Assembly: GCF_000711295.1 (NCBI RefSeq)
Contig: NZ_JOMJ01000003.1
Span: 1,061,001 to 1,125,000, forward strand
Direction of reading: 5' to 3'
DNA: 64,000 bases
Source of the DNA: Desulfohalovibrio reitneri
Lineage (GTDB): Bacteria; Desulfobacterota; Desulfovibrionia; Desulfovibrionales; Desulfovibrionaceae
Both the position numbers and the translations under genes were made by a program. Positions 8,790-16,055 of this stretch are shown piece after piece (within the stretch, counting starts at the first letter, position 1; each line of letters starts with the position of its first letter). Under the pieces are notes generated by a model that worked only from the letters and a program-made list of their open reading frames with translations, ran no database searches and was not told the DNA's origin.

Positions 8790-10015
8790 AGGCGCTCCTC
8801 GCTGAATTGGGGCGGCAGAGCCATCCAGTCCCGTTCCATGTAGAACCGCTGAGCCACCTCCGGAGCCGGAGTCGGGGCCACTCCCAGGTGAAAAGAAAGA
8901 AATCTCCGGAAAGCGGCACGTTCCTTGGCCCAAAGGGCTTCACCGGCCATGGGCTCGTAGTCCGCGCCCAACCGGTCCAGGCTGCTGGCCAGAATCGACA
9001 CCCCCCGCACCTCCTGGGAACGCCCGCTGAGCGCCTTGAGGAAGTCATGGGAAGCGAAGGGTTCAAGACAACGCACCCCTTCGTGACAAGGGGCGTTTTC
9101 AAGGCATGGAGCGCATTCGGTCCCAGCCTGCCAGACCCGGTGTCCAGTTCCGTACGGACCGGTTTCCCATGCCCAGGCCGATGACAGGAAAACGGCCTCA
9201 ACAGGCACGCCGAGATGCGCGGCCAGGTGCATGGTCCCTGTGTCCGGGGTGAGCAAGGCGTCCAGCCCGCTCAGGATGTCAAAAAGCCCGGCCCAGTCGG
9301 TCCGTCCGGCCATGTTATGGCATTTTTCCCTGACGTTCGGTGGCAAAAGGGATCGCAATTCAGTCCCGGCGCGCGCTTCGGAGGCCGTTCCCAACAGGAA
9401 GAGTTCCCCCCTGCCTCTGGCCTGCCACAACGCCGCCGAGGATCGGGCCAGAATTTCCGGTGGGAGGGAGCGCCGTTGGTTGCGCCCGGCCAACACCACC
9501 CCAACGCCGCCGCCACCGGGTTCCGCGCGCGGGTTGACCGATTCGGGCGCGACCGGCTCCTTGGCCAGATGCGCCCAGAGATCGATGAGATTGACCGCCG
9601 AAGGTCCCCGGCGGCGGGTCCAGCGAAATGCCAATTCCAACAGCCGGTCCTTGTCGCGCTGTCCGGAACGGTTGCGGTACCCGCGCACCCTCTTTTCGGG
9701 GAACATCCTGGCCAGGGAGAAATTGAGCCCGGAATAATTGAGGTTGTAAACCTCGCTGAAATCCAGTTGGGACAACTCGCGCAAAACGGGCAGATTTTCC
9801 ATGGCTGTGAAGCCCGGGCCGCCTCCTCCGGCGTTCGTGCCGTGGGCGCGTATTGCCTGGATACAAGCTTTGGGATAGATGAGCCGTGCCAGTTCCGCCA
9901 GCGATCGGTCCACCAGAATGTGGACCTCCGCGCGGGCGGCCAGGGTGAGGTACAGCCTCTTGCACTGGACGAGGTCGCCGAAGCGGGCGAGCTGGATGAT
10001 GAGAACGCGCTGCAC
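8786..10015 (-). CDS. Glycosyltransferase family 9 (heptosyltransferase-like)
   Basis: A GT9 enzyme of about 409 residues, related to the ADP-heptose:LPS transferases. The N-terminus RVLIIQLARFGDLVQ is the standard GT9 opening; the donor-binding half shows LLTPDTGTMHLAAHLGVPVEAVF (broken by no gap) and a cysteine-containing TECAPCLENAPCHEG segment typical of this family. Start choice is uncertain: GTG 10015 matches the family's N-terminus, while a TTG at 10069 has a GGAG 11 nt upstream and would add 18 residues. It overlaps the CgeB-like gene by GTGA. The pair probably builds one glycan structure. Confidence 0.82.
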   Translation of the reverse strand: MQRVLIIQLARFGDLVQCKRLYLTLAARAEVHILVDRSLAELARLIYPKACIQAIRAHGTNAGGGGPGFTAMENLPVLRELSQLDFSEVYNLNYSGLNFSLARMFPEKRVRGYRNRSGQRDKDRLLELAFRWTRRRGPSAVNLIDLWAHLAKEPVAPESVNPRAEPGGGGVGVVLAGRNQRRSLPPEILARSSAALWQARGRGELFLLGTASEARAGTELRSLLPPNVREKCHNMAGRTDWAGLFDILSGLDALLTPDTGTMHLAAHLGVPVEAVFLSSAWAWETGPYGTGHRVWQAGTECAPCLENAPCHEGVRCLEPFASHDFLKALSGRSQEVRGVSILASSLDRLGADYEPMAGEALWAKERAAFRRFLSFHLGVAPTPAPEVAQRFYMERDWMALPPQFSEERL

Positions 10016-10128
10016 GGACGGGGGATTCGATGTTGACGTTTTCCCCCAGACTACGTGAATCGAGGACAAGCGGCAAGGAACTCCGGTGATTTACGCTTTC
10101 CACGCCTTTTGCTAGGATGCTTCGCCTT

Positions 10129-10806
10129 ATGGGATACTACCCTGTTTTCTTGGACTTGACTGGCAGGACATGCCTCGTGGTCGGCGCGGGCAGCGTGGGA
10201 CGGCGCAAAATCGCCGGTCTTGTCGACCGCGAGCCGACCGAGGTGCTGGTGGTCGATCCCGCCGGCCCCGGCGGGGACATGGACGAACTGCTCTCGCGGC
10301 CGGAAGTCCGCTTTGAAAAACGCCCCTTCCGGGACGAGGACCTCGAGGGCCGCTTTCTGGTCATCGCTTCCACGGACAACGAGGAACTGAACTGGCGCAT
10401 TTCCGACATCTGCCGGGAGCGCGGCATCCTCTGCAACATCGTGGACCAGCCGGAAAAGTGCAGCTTCATCGTTCCGGCCATCATCCGCCAGGGCGACCTG
10501 ACACTGGCCGTGTCCACAGGTGGAGCGAGCCCGGCGCTGGCCAAAAAACTCAAACGGGAGCTTGAGGAGTACATCGGCCCCCACTACGGCTCCTTCCTCA
10601 TGCTCATGGCCCGGCTCCGTCCACTGGTCATCGGGCTGGACAAAGGCACGGAGCACAACACGGCAGTTTTCAAGCGGCTCGTCGCGTCCGACCTCATGGA
10701 AGCGGTTGCCGCCCGTGACGAGGAGCGCGCCAGGGTCATCCTGGCCGAAAACCTCCCCGAGGAACTGGCCGAGGAAACCGCTGAGTTGACCCATGGACTT
10801 TTCTAG
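10129..10806 (+). CDS. Precorrin-2 dehydrogenase / sirohydrochlorin ferrochelatase-type protein
   Basis: A 225-residue protein of the Met8/CysG-N family that makes sirohydrochlorin from precorrin-2 with NAD+, on the way to siroheme (needed by dissimilatory sulfite reductase). It begins MGYYPVFLDLTGR, then the NAD-binding VVGAGSVGRRKIAGL, IASTDNEELNWRI, CNIVDQPEKCSFIVPAIIRQGDLTLAVSTGGASPALAK split as usual for the family. ATG 10129 is preferred over ATG 10117, which overlaps the only upstream purine-rich patch (AGGA). The 3' end overlaps the next gene by 14 bp. Neighbours hemX-like and hemA make this a tetrapyrrole operon. Confidence 0.92.
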   Translation: MGYYPVFLDLTGRTCLVVGAGSVGRRKIAGLVDREPTEVLVVDPAGPGGDMDELLSRPEVRFEKRPFRDEDLEGRFLVIASTDNEELNWRISDICRERGILCNIVDQPEKCSFIVPAIIRQGDLTLAVSTGGASPALAKKLKRELEEYIGPHYGSFLMLMARLRPLVIGLDKGTEHNTAVFKRLVASDLMEAVAARDEERARVILAENLPEELAEETAELTHGLF

Positions 10807-11620
10807 CTTCATTCACTGGCTCGTCCTTGGGCTGTACGCCGCGGCCACGGTCTGCATCCTGGCGGGCACCCTGCACGGCCGATCCAGCATCAAGAGCCTC
10901 GGAGCCTGGCTGACTGCCGGCGGCTTTGTTCTGCATGCTCTGCACTTGGTATTGCTGGTCGTCGTGGGGAAGGCCATCAACGCCCCCTTCTTCTTTAGCC
11001 TCTTTTCCTGGTCGCTGCTGCTGGTTTTCGCCCTGCTTTGGAGGAAGCTGCGAATCGGCTTCCTGGGGATGGCGGCCACTCCGCTGGCCCTTCTGATTTA
11101 CACGGCCTCCTTCGCCTTCACCAATCTCAAGGTCGAAGTACCCAAGGAATACGCCACGGCGTTCTGGGGCCTGCACATCGGTTCTCTGTATATTTCCATG
11201 GGTTTACTGGCCATGGCCTTTGGCGCCGGGCTGGCCTTCATCTACATGGATTCCTCCATCAAGCGGAAGCAAAAAATGAACGGCATCCGCAAGGAAATGC
11301 CGTCCTTGAGCACGTTCGACGCCGTGAACAGAGCCACGGCCATGATCGGCTTTCCCCTGTACACGCTAGGCTTGTTCAGCGGGTTCGTCTGGTCCGGCCT
11401 GACACGCGGCATGGTCTTCACGGGACATCCGCGCGAAGTGGCAGCCCTGCTCTCCTGGCTCTTCTTCGCCTTTTTCTTCCATCAGCGTCTGGCCCAAGGG
11501 CTGCAAGGCCGCCGCCCGGCTCGCCTGGCCATTTGGCTCTTCATTTTCACCATGGCCTCCATGCTGGCCATCAACCTGTTGTGGCCCACCCACCACAGCC
11601 TCGTACAGACTCAATCGTGA
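10793..11620 (+). CDS. CcsA/HemX-family cytochrome c assembly membrane protein
   Basis: A 275-residue polytopic membrane protein with about eight hydrophobic helices. The CcsA/CcmC core is visible as the conserved AFWGLHIGSLYISMGLLAMA region, the TM segment with FGAGLAFIYMDSSIKRK, and a C-terminal NLLWPTHHSL. Proteins of this type sit before hemA in many bacteria and are called HemX; some handle heme for c-type cytochrome maturation, others may modulate HemA. The tryptophan-rich WWD heme motif is not obvious here. It overlaps the previous gene by 14 bp and hemA by GTGA. Confidence 0.82.
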   Translation: MDFSSFIHWLVLGLYAAATVCILAGTLHGRSSIKSLGAWLTAGGFVLHALHLVLLVVVGKAINAPFFFSLFSWSLLLVFALLWRKLRIGFLGMAATPLALLIYTASFAFTNLKVEVPKEYATAFWGLHIGSLYISMGLLAMAFGAGLAFIYMDSSIKRKQKMNGIRKEMPSLSTFDAVNRATAMIGFPLYTLGLFSGFVWSGLTRGMVFTGHPREVAALLSWLFFAFFFHQRLAQGLQGRRPARLAIWLFIFTMASMLAINLLWPTHHSLVQTQS

Positions 11621-12957
11621 AGCAGGATATCGTTCTCATCGGCCTCAACCACAAGACCGCGGAGGTGGAGGTACGGGAGCGCTTCGCCCTGAGCGGTGTT
11701 CAAGAGATTGAACGGCGGCTTGTGGGCGGACCCGTGCGCGAAGCCTTGGTGCTGTCCACATGCAACCGGGTGGAAATCCTGGTTGTCGGTGAACCCGACG
11801 CCGAGGAAAAGGCTCTGGCGACATGGGCCGAGACCTGTGACGCCTCCCCCGATGATCTCCGGTCCCATGTTTACATTCACCGCGATCTCGAGGCCGTTTC
11901 CCACGTATTTTCCGTGGCTGCCAGCCTCGACTCCATGGTGGTGGGCGAACCCCAAATCCTGGGGCAACTCAAAGATTCCTACCGCGCCGCCGTGGAAACC
12001 GGCTCGGCGCGGGTGGTCATCAACCGGCTTTTGCACAAATCATTCTTCGCCGCCAAGCGGGTCCGCAACGAGACCCAGGTCGCCTCCTCGGCCGTGTCCA
12101 TCAGCTACGCCGCGGTGGAACTGGCCAAGAAAATCTTCGGCGAACTGAAGGGCAAGCGGGCCATGCTCATCGGGGCGGGTGAAATGGCCGAGTTGGCCGC
12201 CCAGCACATGCTGCGCTCCGGTGTGGAACACATCACCGTGGTCAACCGCACCCTGGCCCGGGCCGAGGAACTGGCCGCCCGCTTCCAGGGCGCGCCCGCG
12301 CCCATCGAGGACCTCTACGACATGCTGCCCCAGGCGGACATCGTGGTCACATCCACCGGCAGCCCAACGGCCGTAGTCACAGCCAAGGAAATGCGCCCGG
12401 TACTCAAGAAACGGCGCAACAGCCCCATGTTTTTCATCGACATTGCAGTGCCCCGCGACGTGGATCCGGACGTGAACATGCTAGACAACGTCTATCTCTA
12501 CGACATCGACGACCTCAAGGAGGTGGTCGAGGAGAACATGGCCTCGCGGCGCGAGGAGGCGGACCGGGCGCGCGAAATCATCGAGCAGGAGACTACGATC
12601 TTCGCGGACTGGCTTCGCTCGCTGGATTTGCATCCCACCATCCGCGACCTCATGGAATCCGGCGAGGATCTGGCCCTGCGCGAGTTGAGCAAAACGCTGC
12701 GCCGCCTTGGGCCCAAGAGCGAGGAGGAACGCGAGGCCCTGGAGACCCTGGTTCTCTCGGTGGCCCGCAAGCTCTACCACGAGCCGGTGCGGTTTTTGAA
12801 ACGCCGGGCCATGGAGGAAGGCGCGGCCGAGCGCTTCATCGACCTGGCCAGGCGGATGTTCAACCTCGACGACGAGGAACCGCCCGAGGACGCCCACGCC
12901 GACCGCAAGCGGCATGGACAGGACACCGGCCACACAAAATCAGGCAATTGCGAGTAA
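11617..12957 (+). CDS. hemA: Glutamyl-tRNA reductase
   Basis: A 446-residue HemA, which reduces glutamyl-tRNA(Glu) with NADPH to glutamate-1-semialdehyde, the first committed step of C5 tetrapyrrole synthesis. The start is the GTG at 11617, overlapping the upstream stop as GTGA. The N-terminal catalytic domain has GLNHKTAEVEVRERFAL and the nucleophilic Cys49 in LSTCNRVEI; then DSMVVGEPQILGQLK, the NADPH-binding LIGAGEMAELAAQHM and the C-terminal dimerisation helix with VRFLKRRAMEEG. The last 28 or so residues are a charged tail beyond the usual end. The operon supplies siroheme and heme. Confidence 0.96.
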   Translation: MKQDIVLIGLNHKTAEVEVRERFALSGVQEIERRLVGGPVREALVLSTCNRVEILVVGEPDAEEKALATWAETCDASPDDLRSHVYIHRDLEAVSHVFSVAASLDSMVVGEPQILGQLKDSYRAAVETGSARVVINRLLHKSFFAAKRVRNETQVASSAVSISYAAVELAKKIFGELKGKRAMLIGAGEMAELAAQHMLRSGVEHITVVNRTLARAEELAARFQGAPAPIEDLYDMLPQADIVVTSTGSPTAVVTAKEMRPVLKKRRNSPMFFIDIAVPRDVDPDVNMLDNVYLYDIDDLKEVVEENMASRREEADRAREIIEQETTIFADWLRSLDLHPTIRDLMESGEDLALRELSKTLRRLGPKSEEEREALETLVLSVARKLYHEPVRFLKRRAMEEGAAERFIDLARRMFNLDDEEPPEDAHADRKRHGQDTGHTKSGNCE

Positions 12958-12960
12958 ACC

Positions 12961-13293
12961 ATGCGCTATTACGTTATCGATGAGTTGGCCCAGGAAGACG
13001 TCGCCAAGGTCTGCAAGGCCATGGACAAGCGCGACATGCAAGGGGCTATCGCCGACATCTACTATCTGCATCCACCTGCCGAACTCCTGGACGAGGAACA
13101 GACCGAGCACCAGGGCTGCGGGCCGCATGTCATGGTGCTGGAAGTGGAGGAAGGCGAACTGCGCCTTGAGCTGATGGTGCGCGGTCGCGGACGCATGCGC
13201 TGCTCCTGTGTCCGCTACGCCTCCCCCGAGCAGCGGCAATGGGCCATGGATTACCTGGACCGCTTCATCAGGGAACAGGACATCTCGGTCTGA
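12961..13293 (+). CDS. Small conserved-looking protein of unknown function
   Basis: A 110-residue protein starting MRYYVIDELAQEDV. It has no membrane segment; three cysteines occur (HQGCGPH and MRCSCVRY). It sits 3 bp after the hemA stop and its own stop overlaps the tilS start (TGATG), so it is cotranscribed with both. I recognise no domain. The tight packing and normal codon use argue that it is a real gene. Confidence 0.75.
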   Translation: MRYYVIDELAQEDVAKVCKAMDKRDMQGAIADIYYLHPPAELLDEEQTEHQGCGPHVMVLEVEEGELRLELMVRGRGRMRCSCVRYASPEQRQWAMDYLDRFIREQDISV

Positions 13294-14321
13294 TGCCCCC
13301 CCCGCGCTCCCTCCAGGACCTGCCGCCCAAGGCGGCGCATTACTGCCTGGGCGTGGAGCGCTTCATCAGGGACGAATTGCGAGCCGACCTCTCCGGGGCT
13401 CGCGTCCTGGTCGCCTTCTCCGGCGGCCTGGATTCAACCGCCCTGCTCCTGTCCATGCGTTATCTGGCCGGCAGGCTAGACCTTGATTTACGGGCGGCCC
13501 ATCTGGACCACGGCTTGCGGTCGGAGTCAGCGGCCCAAGCGGAAGCCTGCGCCGCTTTCTGCGAGAAGCACAGCGTTTCGCTGTACAGACACCGCCTGGA
13601 ACTCGATCCGACCTCGAAGGGCCTCGAGGAACGCGCTCGTTCAGCGCGGTACACCTTTCTCGAGAAAGTCCGGGAAGAAACCGGGGCCTCCTGGATTCTC
13701 ACCGCCCACCAGGCCGACGACCTGGTTGAGGACGTGTTGCTGCGCCTGGTGCGCGGCACGGGATGGCCCGAGTTAGGCGGCATGCCCGGCCGCGACGAGA
13801 AGCGGCGCTTGCTTCGCCCTCTTCTGGCTTCCCCCAGGCGCGACCTTCAAGTCTTTCTTGAACAAATCGATGCGAATTGGCTTGAGGACACCTCGAACGT
13901 TAGTCTCGAACATCGTCGCAACCGGTTTCGCCATCAGGTAGTCCCACTCCTTGAGAAGGAAAATCCCAACCTTTCCGAAGCCGTGCACAGGCTGTGGAGC
14001 TTGGCGAGATGGGACGAGGACTTCTGGCGGGAAATGGGTGAGTCGGCTGTTCCCGCTAACAACCGTGACGGCTCAATCCTACTTGCCGCAGAGGAGTTGG
14101 CGGCCGCGCCGCGCGCCTTGCGGCTGCGGCGGTTCAAGGCGGCGCTGGAGGCTCTGGGACCCGGGCAGCCCCTGATGCGCAACCTCCTCAATCTCGACCA
14201 GGCTTTTCTGGAGCGTCGCACCGGCTCCACCATCCAGTTTCCCGGCGGTAAGATCGCCGAAGTCAAACGGCATGTCGTCTGCTTCAGCCGAACGCCGGAT
14301 TCCGCTACGTACAATGACTGA
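13293..14321 (+). CDS. tilS: tRNA(Ile)-lysidine synthase
   Basis: A 342-residue TilS, which uses ATP to attach lysine to C34 of tRNA(Ile) CAU so that it reads AUA. The PP-loop is VAFSGGLDSTALLL (about residues 38-51), followed by AAHLDHGLRSES, the TAHQADDLVEDVLLRLVRGTG helix split by its usual turn, and the NRFRHQVVPLLE segment. The C-terminal part is short compared with E. coli TilS, as in other deltaproteobacteria. The start is ATG 13293, sharing one base with the preceding stop. Confidence 0.93.
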   Translation: MPPPRSLQDLPPKAAHYCLGVERFIRDELRADLSGARVLVAFSGGLDSTALLLSMRYLAGRLDLDLRAAHLDHGLRSESAAQAEACAAFCEKHSVSLYRHRLELDPTSKGLEERARSARYTFLEKVREETGASWILTAHQADDLVEDVLLRLVRGTGWPELGGMPGRDEKRRLLRPLLASPRRDLQVFLEQIDANWLEDTSNVSLEHRRNRFRHQVVPLLEKENPNLSEAVHRLWSLARWDEDFWREMGESAVPANNRDGSILLAAEELAAAPRALRLRRFKAALEALGPGQPLMRNLLNLDQAFLERRTGSTIQFPGGKIAEVKRHVVCFSRTPDSATYND

Positions 14322-14346
14322 AACGCCTCACACCTCCCCGGGCTCG

Positions 14347-14375
14347 TTGACAGGTTGCGGGCTGAGGGGTAGAGA
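14347..14375 (+). promoter_or_regulatory. Promoter of adk
   Basis: TTGACA at 14347-14352, a 17-bp spacer and TAGAGA at 14370-14375. The -35 box is perfect; the -10 is modest. Transcription would start around 14382, immediately at the palindrome of 14384-14401, which fits repression by a protein bound at the start site. Confidence 0.55.
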
Positions 14376-14383
14376 GAACGGGC

Positions 14384-14401
14384 TTGTGAAAATTTCCACA
14401 G
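14384..14401. promoter_or_regulatory. Imperfect TGTGA-type palindrome upstream of adk (candidate Rex or CRP/FNR-family operator)
   Basis: TTGTGAAAATTTCCACAG is an 18-bp inverted repeat around a central AATT, with mismatches only near the right arm. The core TGTGA-N6-CCACA resembles both the Rex consensus (TTGTGAA-N4-TTCACAA) and the CRP/HcpR consensus (TGTGA-N6-TCACA). It lies just downstream of the predicted -10 and 9 bp before the adk start codon. A cleaner copy with the same AATT centre lies upstream of ppaC (54248-54265). Confidence 0.5.
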
Positions 14402-14410
14402 GAGGAGACG

Positions 14411-15082
14411 ATGAACATACTCATCTTCGGACCCAACGGCAGCGGCAAAGGCACCCAGGGCTCCCTGGTCAAGCAGAAATACGATCTGGACCACATCGAG
14501 TCCGGCGCCATCTTCCGCAAGCACATCGGAGGCGGCACCGAACTCGGCAAGCAGGCCAAGGAGTACATCGACAAGGGTGAACTGGTGCCCGATGAGATCA
14601 CCATCCCCATGGTGCTCGACGTGCTGCAGAACGCCAGCCCCAACGGCTGGCTCCTGGACGGCTTCCCCCGCTCCATCGAGCAGGCCAAGAAGCTCTGGGA
14701 GGCCCTGCAGGAAAAGGGCGAGAAGCTTGACTTCGTCATCGAGATCCTCCTGCCCCGCCAGACCGCCAAGAACCGCATTATGGGCCGCCGCCTCTGCGCC
14801 AACGACCCCAACCACCCCAACAACGTCTATATTCCGCCCATCAAGCCGGACGGCGACGTGTGCCGGGTATGCGGCGGCGAACTGACCGCCCGCTCCGACG
14901 ACCAGGACGAGTGCGCAATCGACAAGCGCCACGACATCTACTACGACGACAAAACCGGTACCCTGGCTGGCGCCTACTTCTTCAAGGATATCTGCGCCCA
15001 GGGCAACTGCACCTACATTGAGTTGGAAGGCGACAGGCCCATCGACGAGATCAAGGACCAGCTGCTCGCCCAGTTGGACTAG
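14411..15082 (+). CDS. adk: Adenylate kinase with a metal-binding LID
   Basis: A 223-residue long-type adenylate kinase (ATP + AMP to 2 ADP). The P-loop is FGPNGSGKGTQ (residues 6-16), the AMP site includes SGAIFRKHI and DGFPRSIEQA, and the LID spans about residues 126-165. Within it Cys129, His135, Cys151 and Cys154 (C-x5-H-x15-C-x2-C) form a metal site; the same spacing is known from Desulfovibrio gigas adenylate kinase, which binds Zn, Co or Fe. A strong GGAGGAG ribosome site precedes the ATG. In sulfate reducers this enzyme removes AMP from APS reduction. A terminator follows at 15106-15134. Confidence 0.95.
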   Translation: MNILIFGPNGSGKGTQGSLVKQKYDLDHIESGAIFRKHIGGGTELGKQAKEYIDKGELVPDEITIPMVLDVLQNASPNGWLLDGFPRSIEQAKKLWEALQEKGEKLDFVIEILLPRQTAKNRIMGRRLCANDPNHPNNVYIPPIKPDGDVCRVCGGELTARSDDQDECAIDKRHDIYYDDKTGTLAGAYFFKDICAQGNCTYIELEGDRPIDEIKDQLLAQLD

Positions 15083-15105
15083 GACTCCCCCAACCAAGCA
15101 ATCTC

Positions 15106-15134
15106 AAGGGGAGGCTCCGGCCTCCCCTTTTTTT
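15106..15134 (+). terminator. Rho-independent terminator after adk
   Basis: A 10-bp stem (AAGGGGAGGC with GCCTCCCCTT) closing the tetraloop TCCG, followed by seven T. It ends only 6 bp before the purU start codon, so purU must be reached by read-through or from an unseen promoter. Confidence 0.9.
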
Positions 15135-15140
15135 ATCCCA

Positions 15141-15998
15141 ATGAGCCAGGATACTACCGCCAGACTCTGCATCACCTGCCCCGACCGCCCAGGCATCGTG
15201 GCCGCCGTCACAGGTTTTCTTTTCAGCCACGGGGCCAACATCACCCAGCTGGACCAACATTCCACCGATCCGGAAGGTGGTGAGTTCCTCATGCGTCTGG
15301 AGTTCCAAACTCCGAAACTGGACATGGAACTGGCCAGCCTGCGTGAAGCTTTCCAGCGGGAAGTCGGAGAGCGCTTCGAGATGCGCTGGCGAATAAACCA
15401 GGCCGCCTGGCGCCGTCGGGTCATGTTGTTCGCCTCCGGCCATGACCACTGCCTGCTGGAACTGCTTTGGCGCTGGGCCAGCGGCGAGTTGCCATGCGAA
15501 GTGACCGGCGTCTGCTCCAACCACCCCACCCTGCGCGAGCCCGTGGAGCGCTTCGGCGTGCCTTACCATTATGTACCGGTGGGCGATGGCGGTATGCCCG
15601 AGGCGGAAGAACGTCTGCTCGAGCATGCCGCGGGCTGCGACATGCTGGTGCTGGCCCGCTACATGCGCATACTCGGCCGGAGCTTCATAGAGCGGCTGGG
15701 CGCGCCCATCATCAACATCCACCACTCCTTCCTACCCGCCTTCGCGGGAGCCGATCCGTACAGGCAGGCTTTCGAGCGCGGGGTGAAGATCATAGGCGCA
15801 ACCGCCCACTACGTCACCGAGGAGCTGGATGCCGGACCAATCATCCACCAGGATACGGCCCAGGTGACGCATCGCCACTCGGTGGAGGACCTCAAGGACG
15901 TGGGCAGGGACCTGGAACGACAGGTGCTCGCCCGCTCCGTGCGCTGGCACCTGGAAGACCGCATCATCCGGCACGGCAACAAGACCGTGGTATTTTAG
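15141..15998 (+). CDS. purU: Formyltetrahydrofolate deformylase
   Basis: A 285-residue PurU, which hydrolyses 10-formyl-THF to THF and formate. The N-terminal ACT domain reads LCITCPDRPGIVAAVTGFLF and GANITQLDQHSTD; the formyltransferase-fold domain has the catalytic INIHHSFLPAFAGADPY and GATAHYVTEELDAGPIIHQD (Asn, His, Asp). ATG 15141 gives the normal N-terminus, but it lies 6 bp after the adk terminator and has no ribosome site in its immediate leader, which is odd. It converges on trkH across a 57-bp gap. Confidence 0.93.
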   Translation: MSQDTTARLCITCPDRPGIVAAVTGFLFSHGANITQLDQHSTDPEGGEFLMRLEFQTPKLDMELASLREAFQREVGERFEMRWRINQAAWRRRVMLFASGHDHCLLELLWRWASGELPCEVTGVCSNHPTLREPVERFGVPYHYVPVGDGGMPEAEERLLEHAAGCDMLVLARYMRILGRSFIERLGAPIINIHHSFLPAFAGADPYRQAFERGVKIIGATAHYVTEELDAGPIIHQDTAQVTHRHSVEDLKDVGRDLERQVLARSVRWHLEDRIIRHGNKTVVF

Positions 15999-16055
15999 GA
16001 CAACCTCTCTCTCACGATTTCGATACGCCGCGGAGAGACCGCGCCCGGTCTGGAC

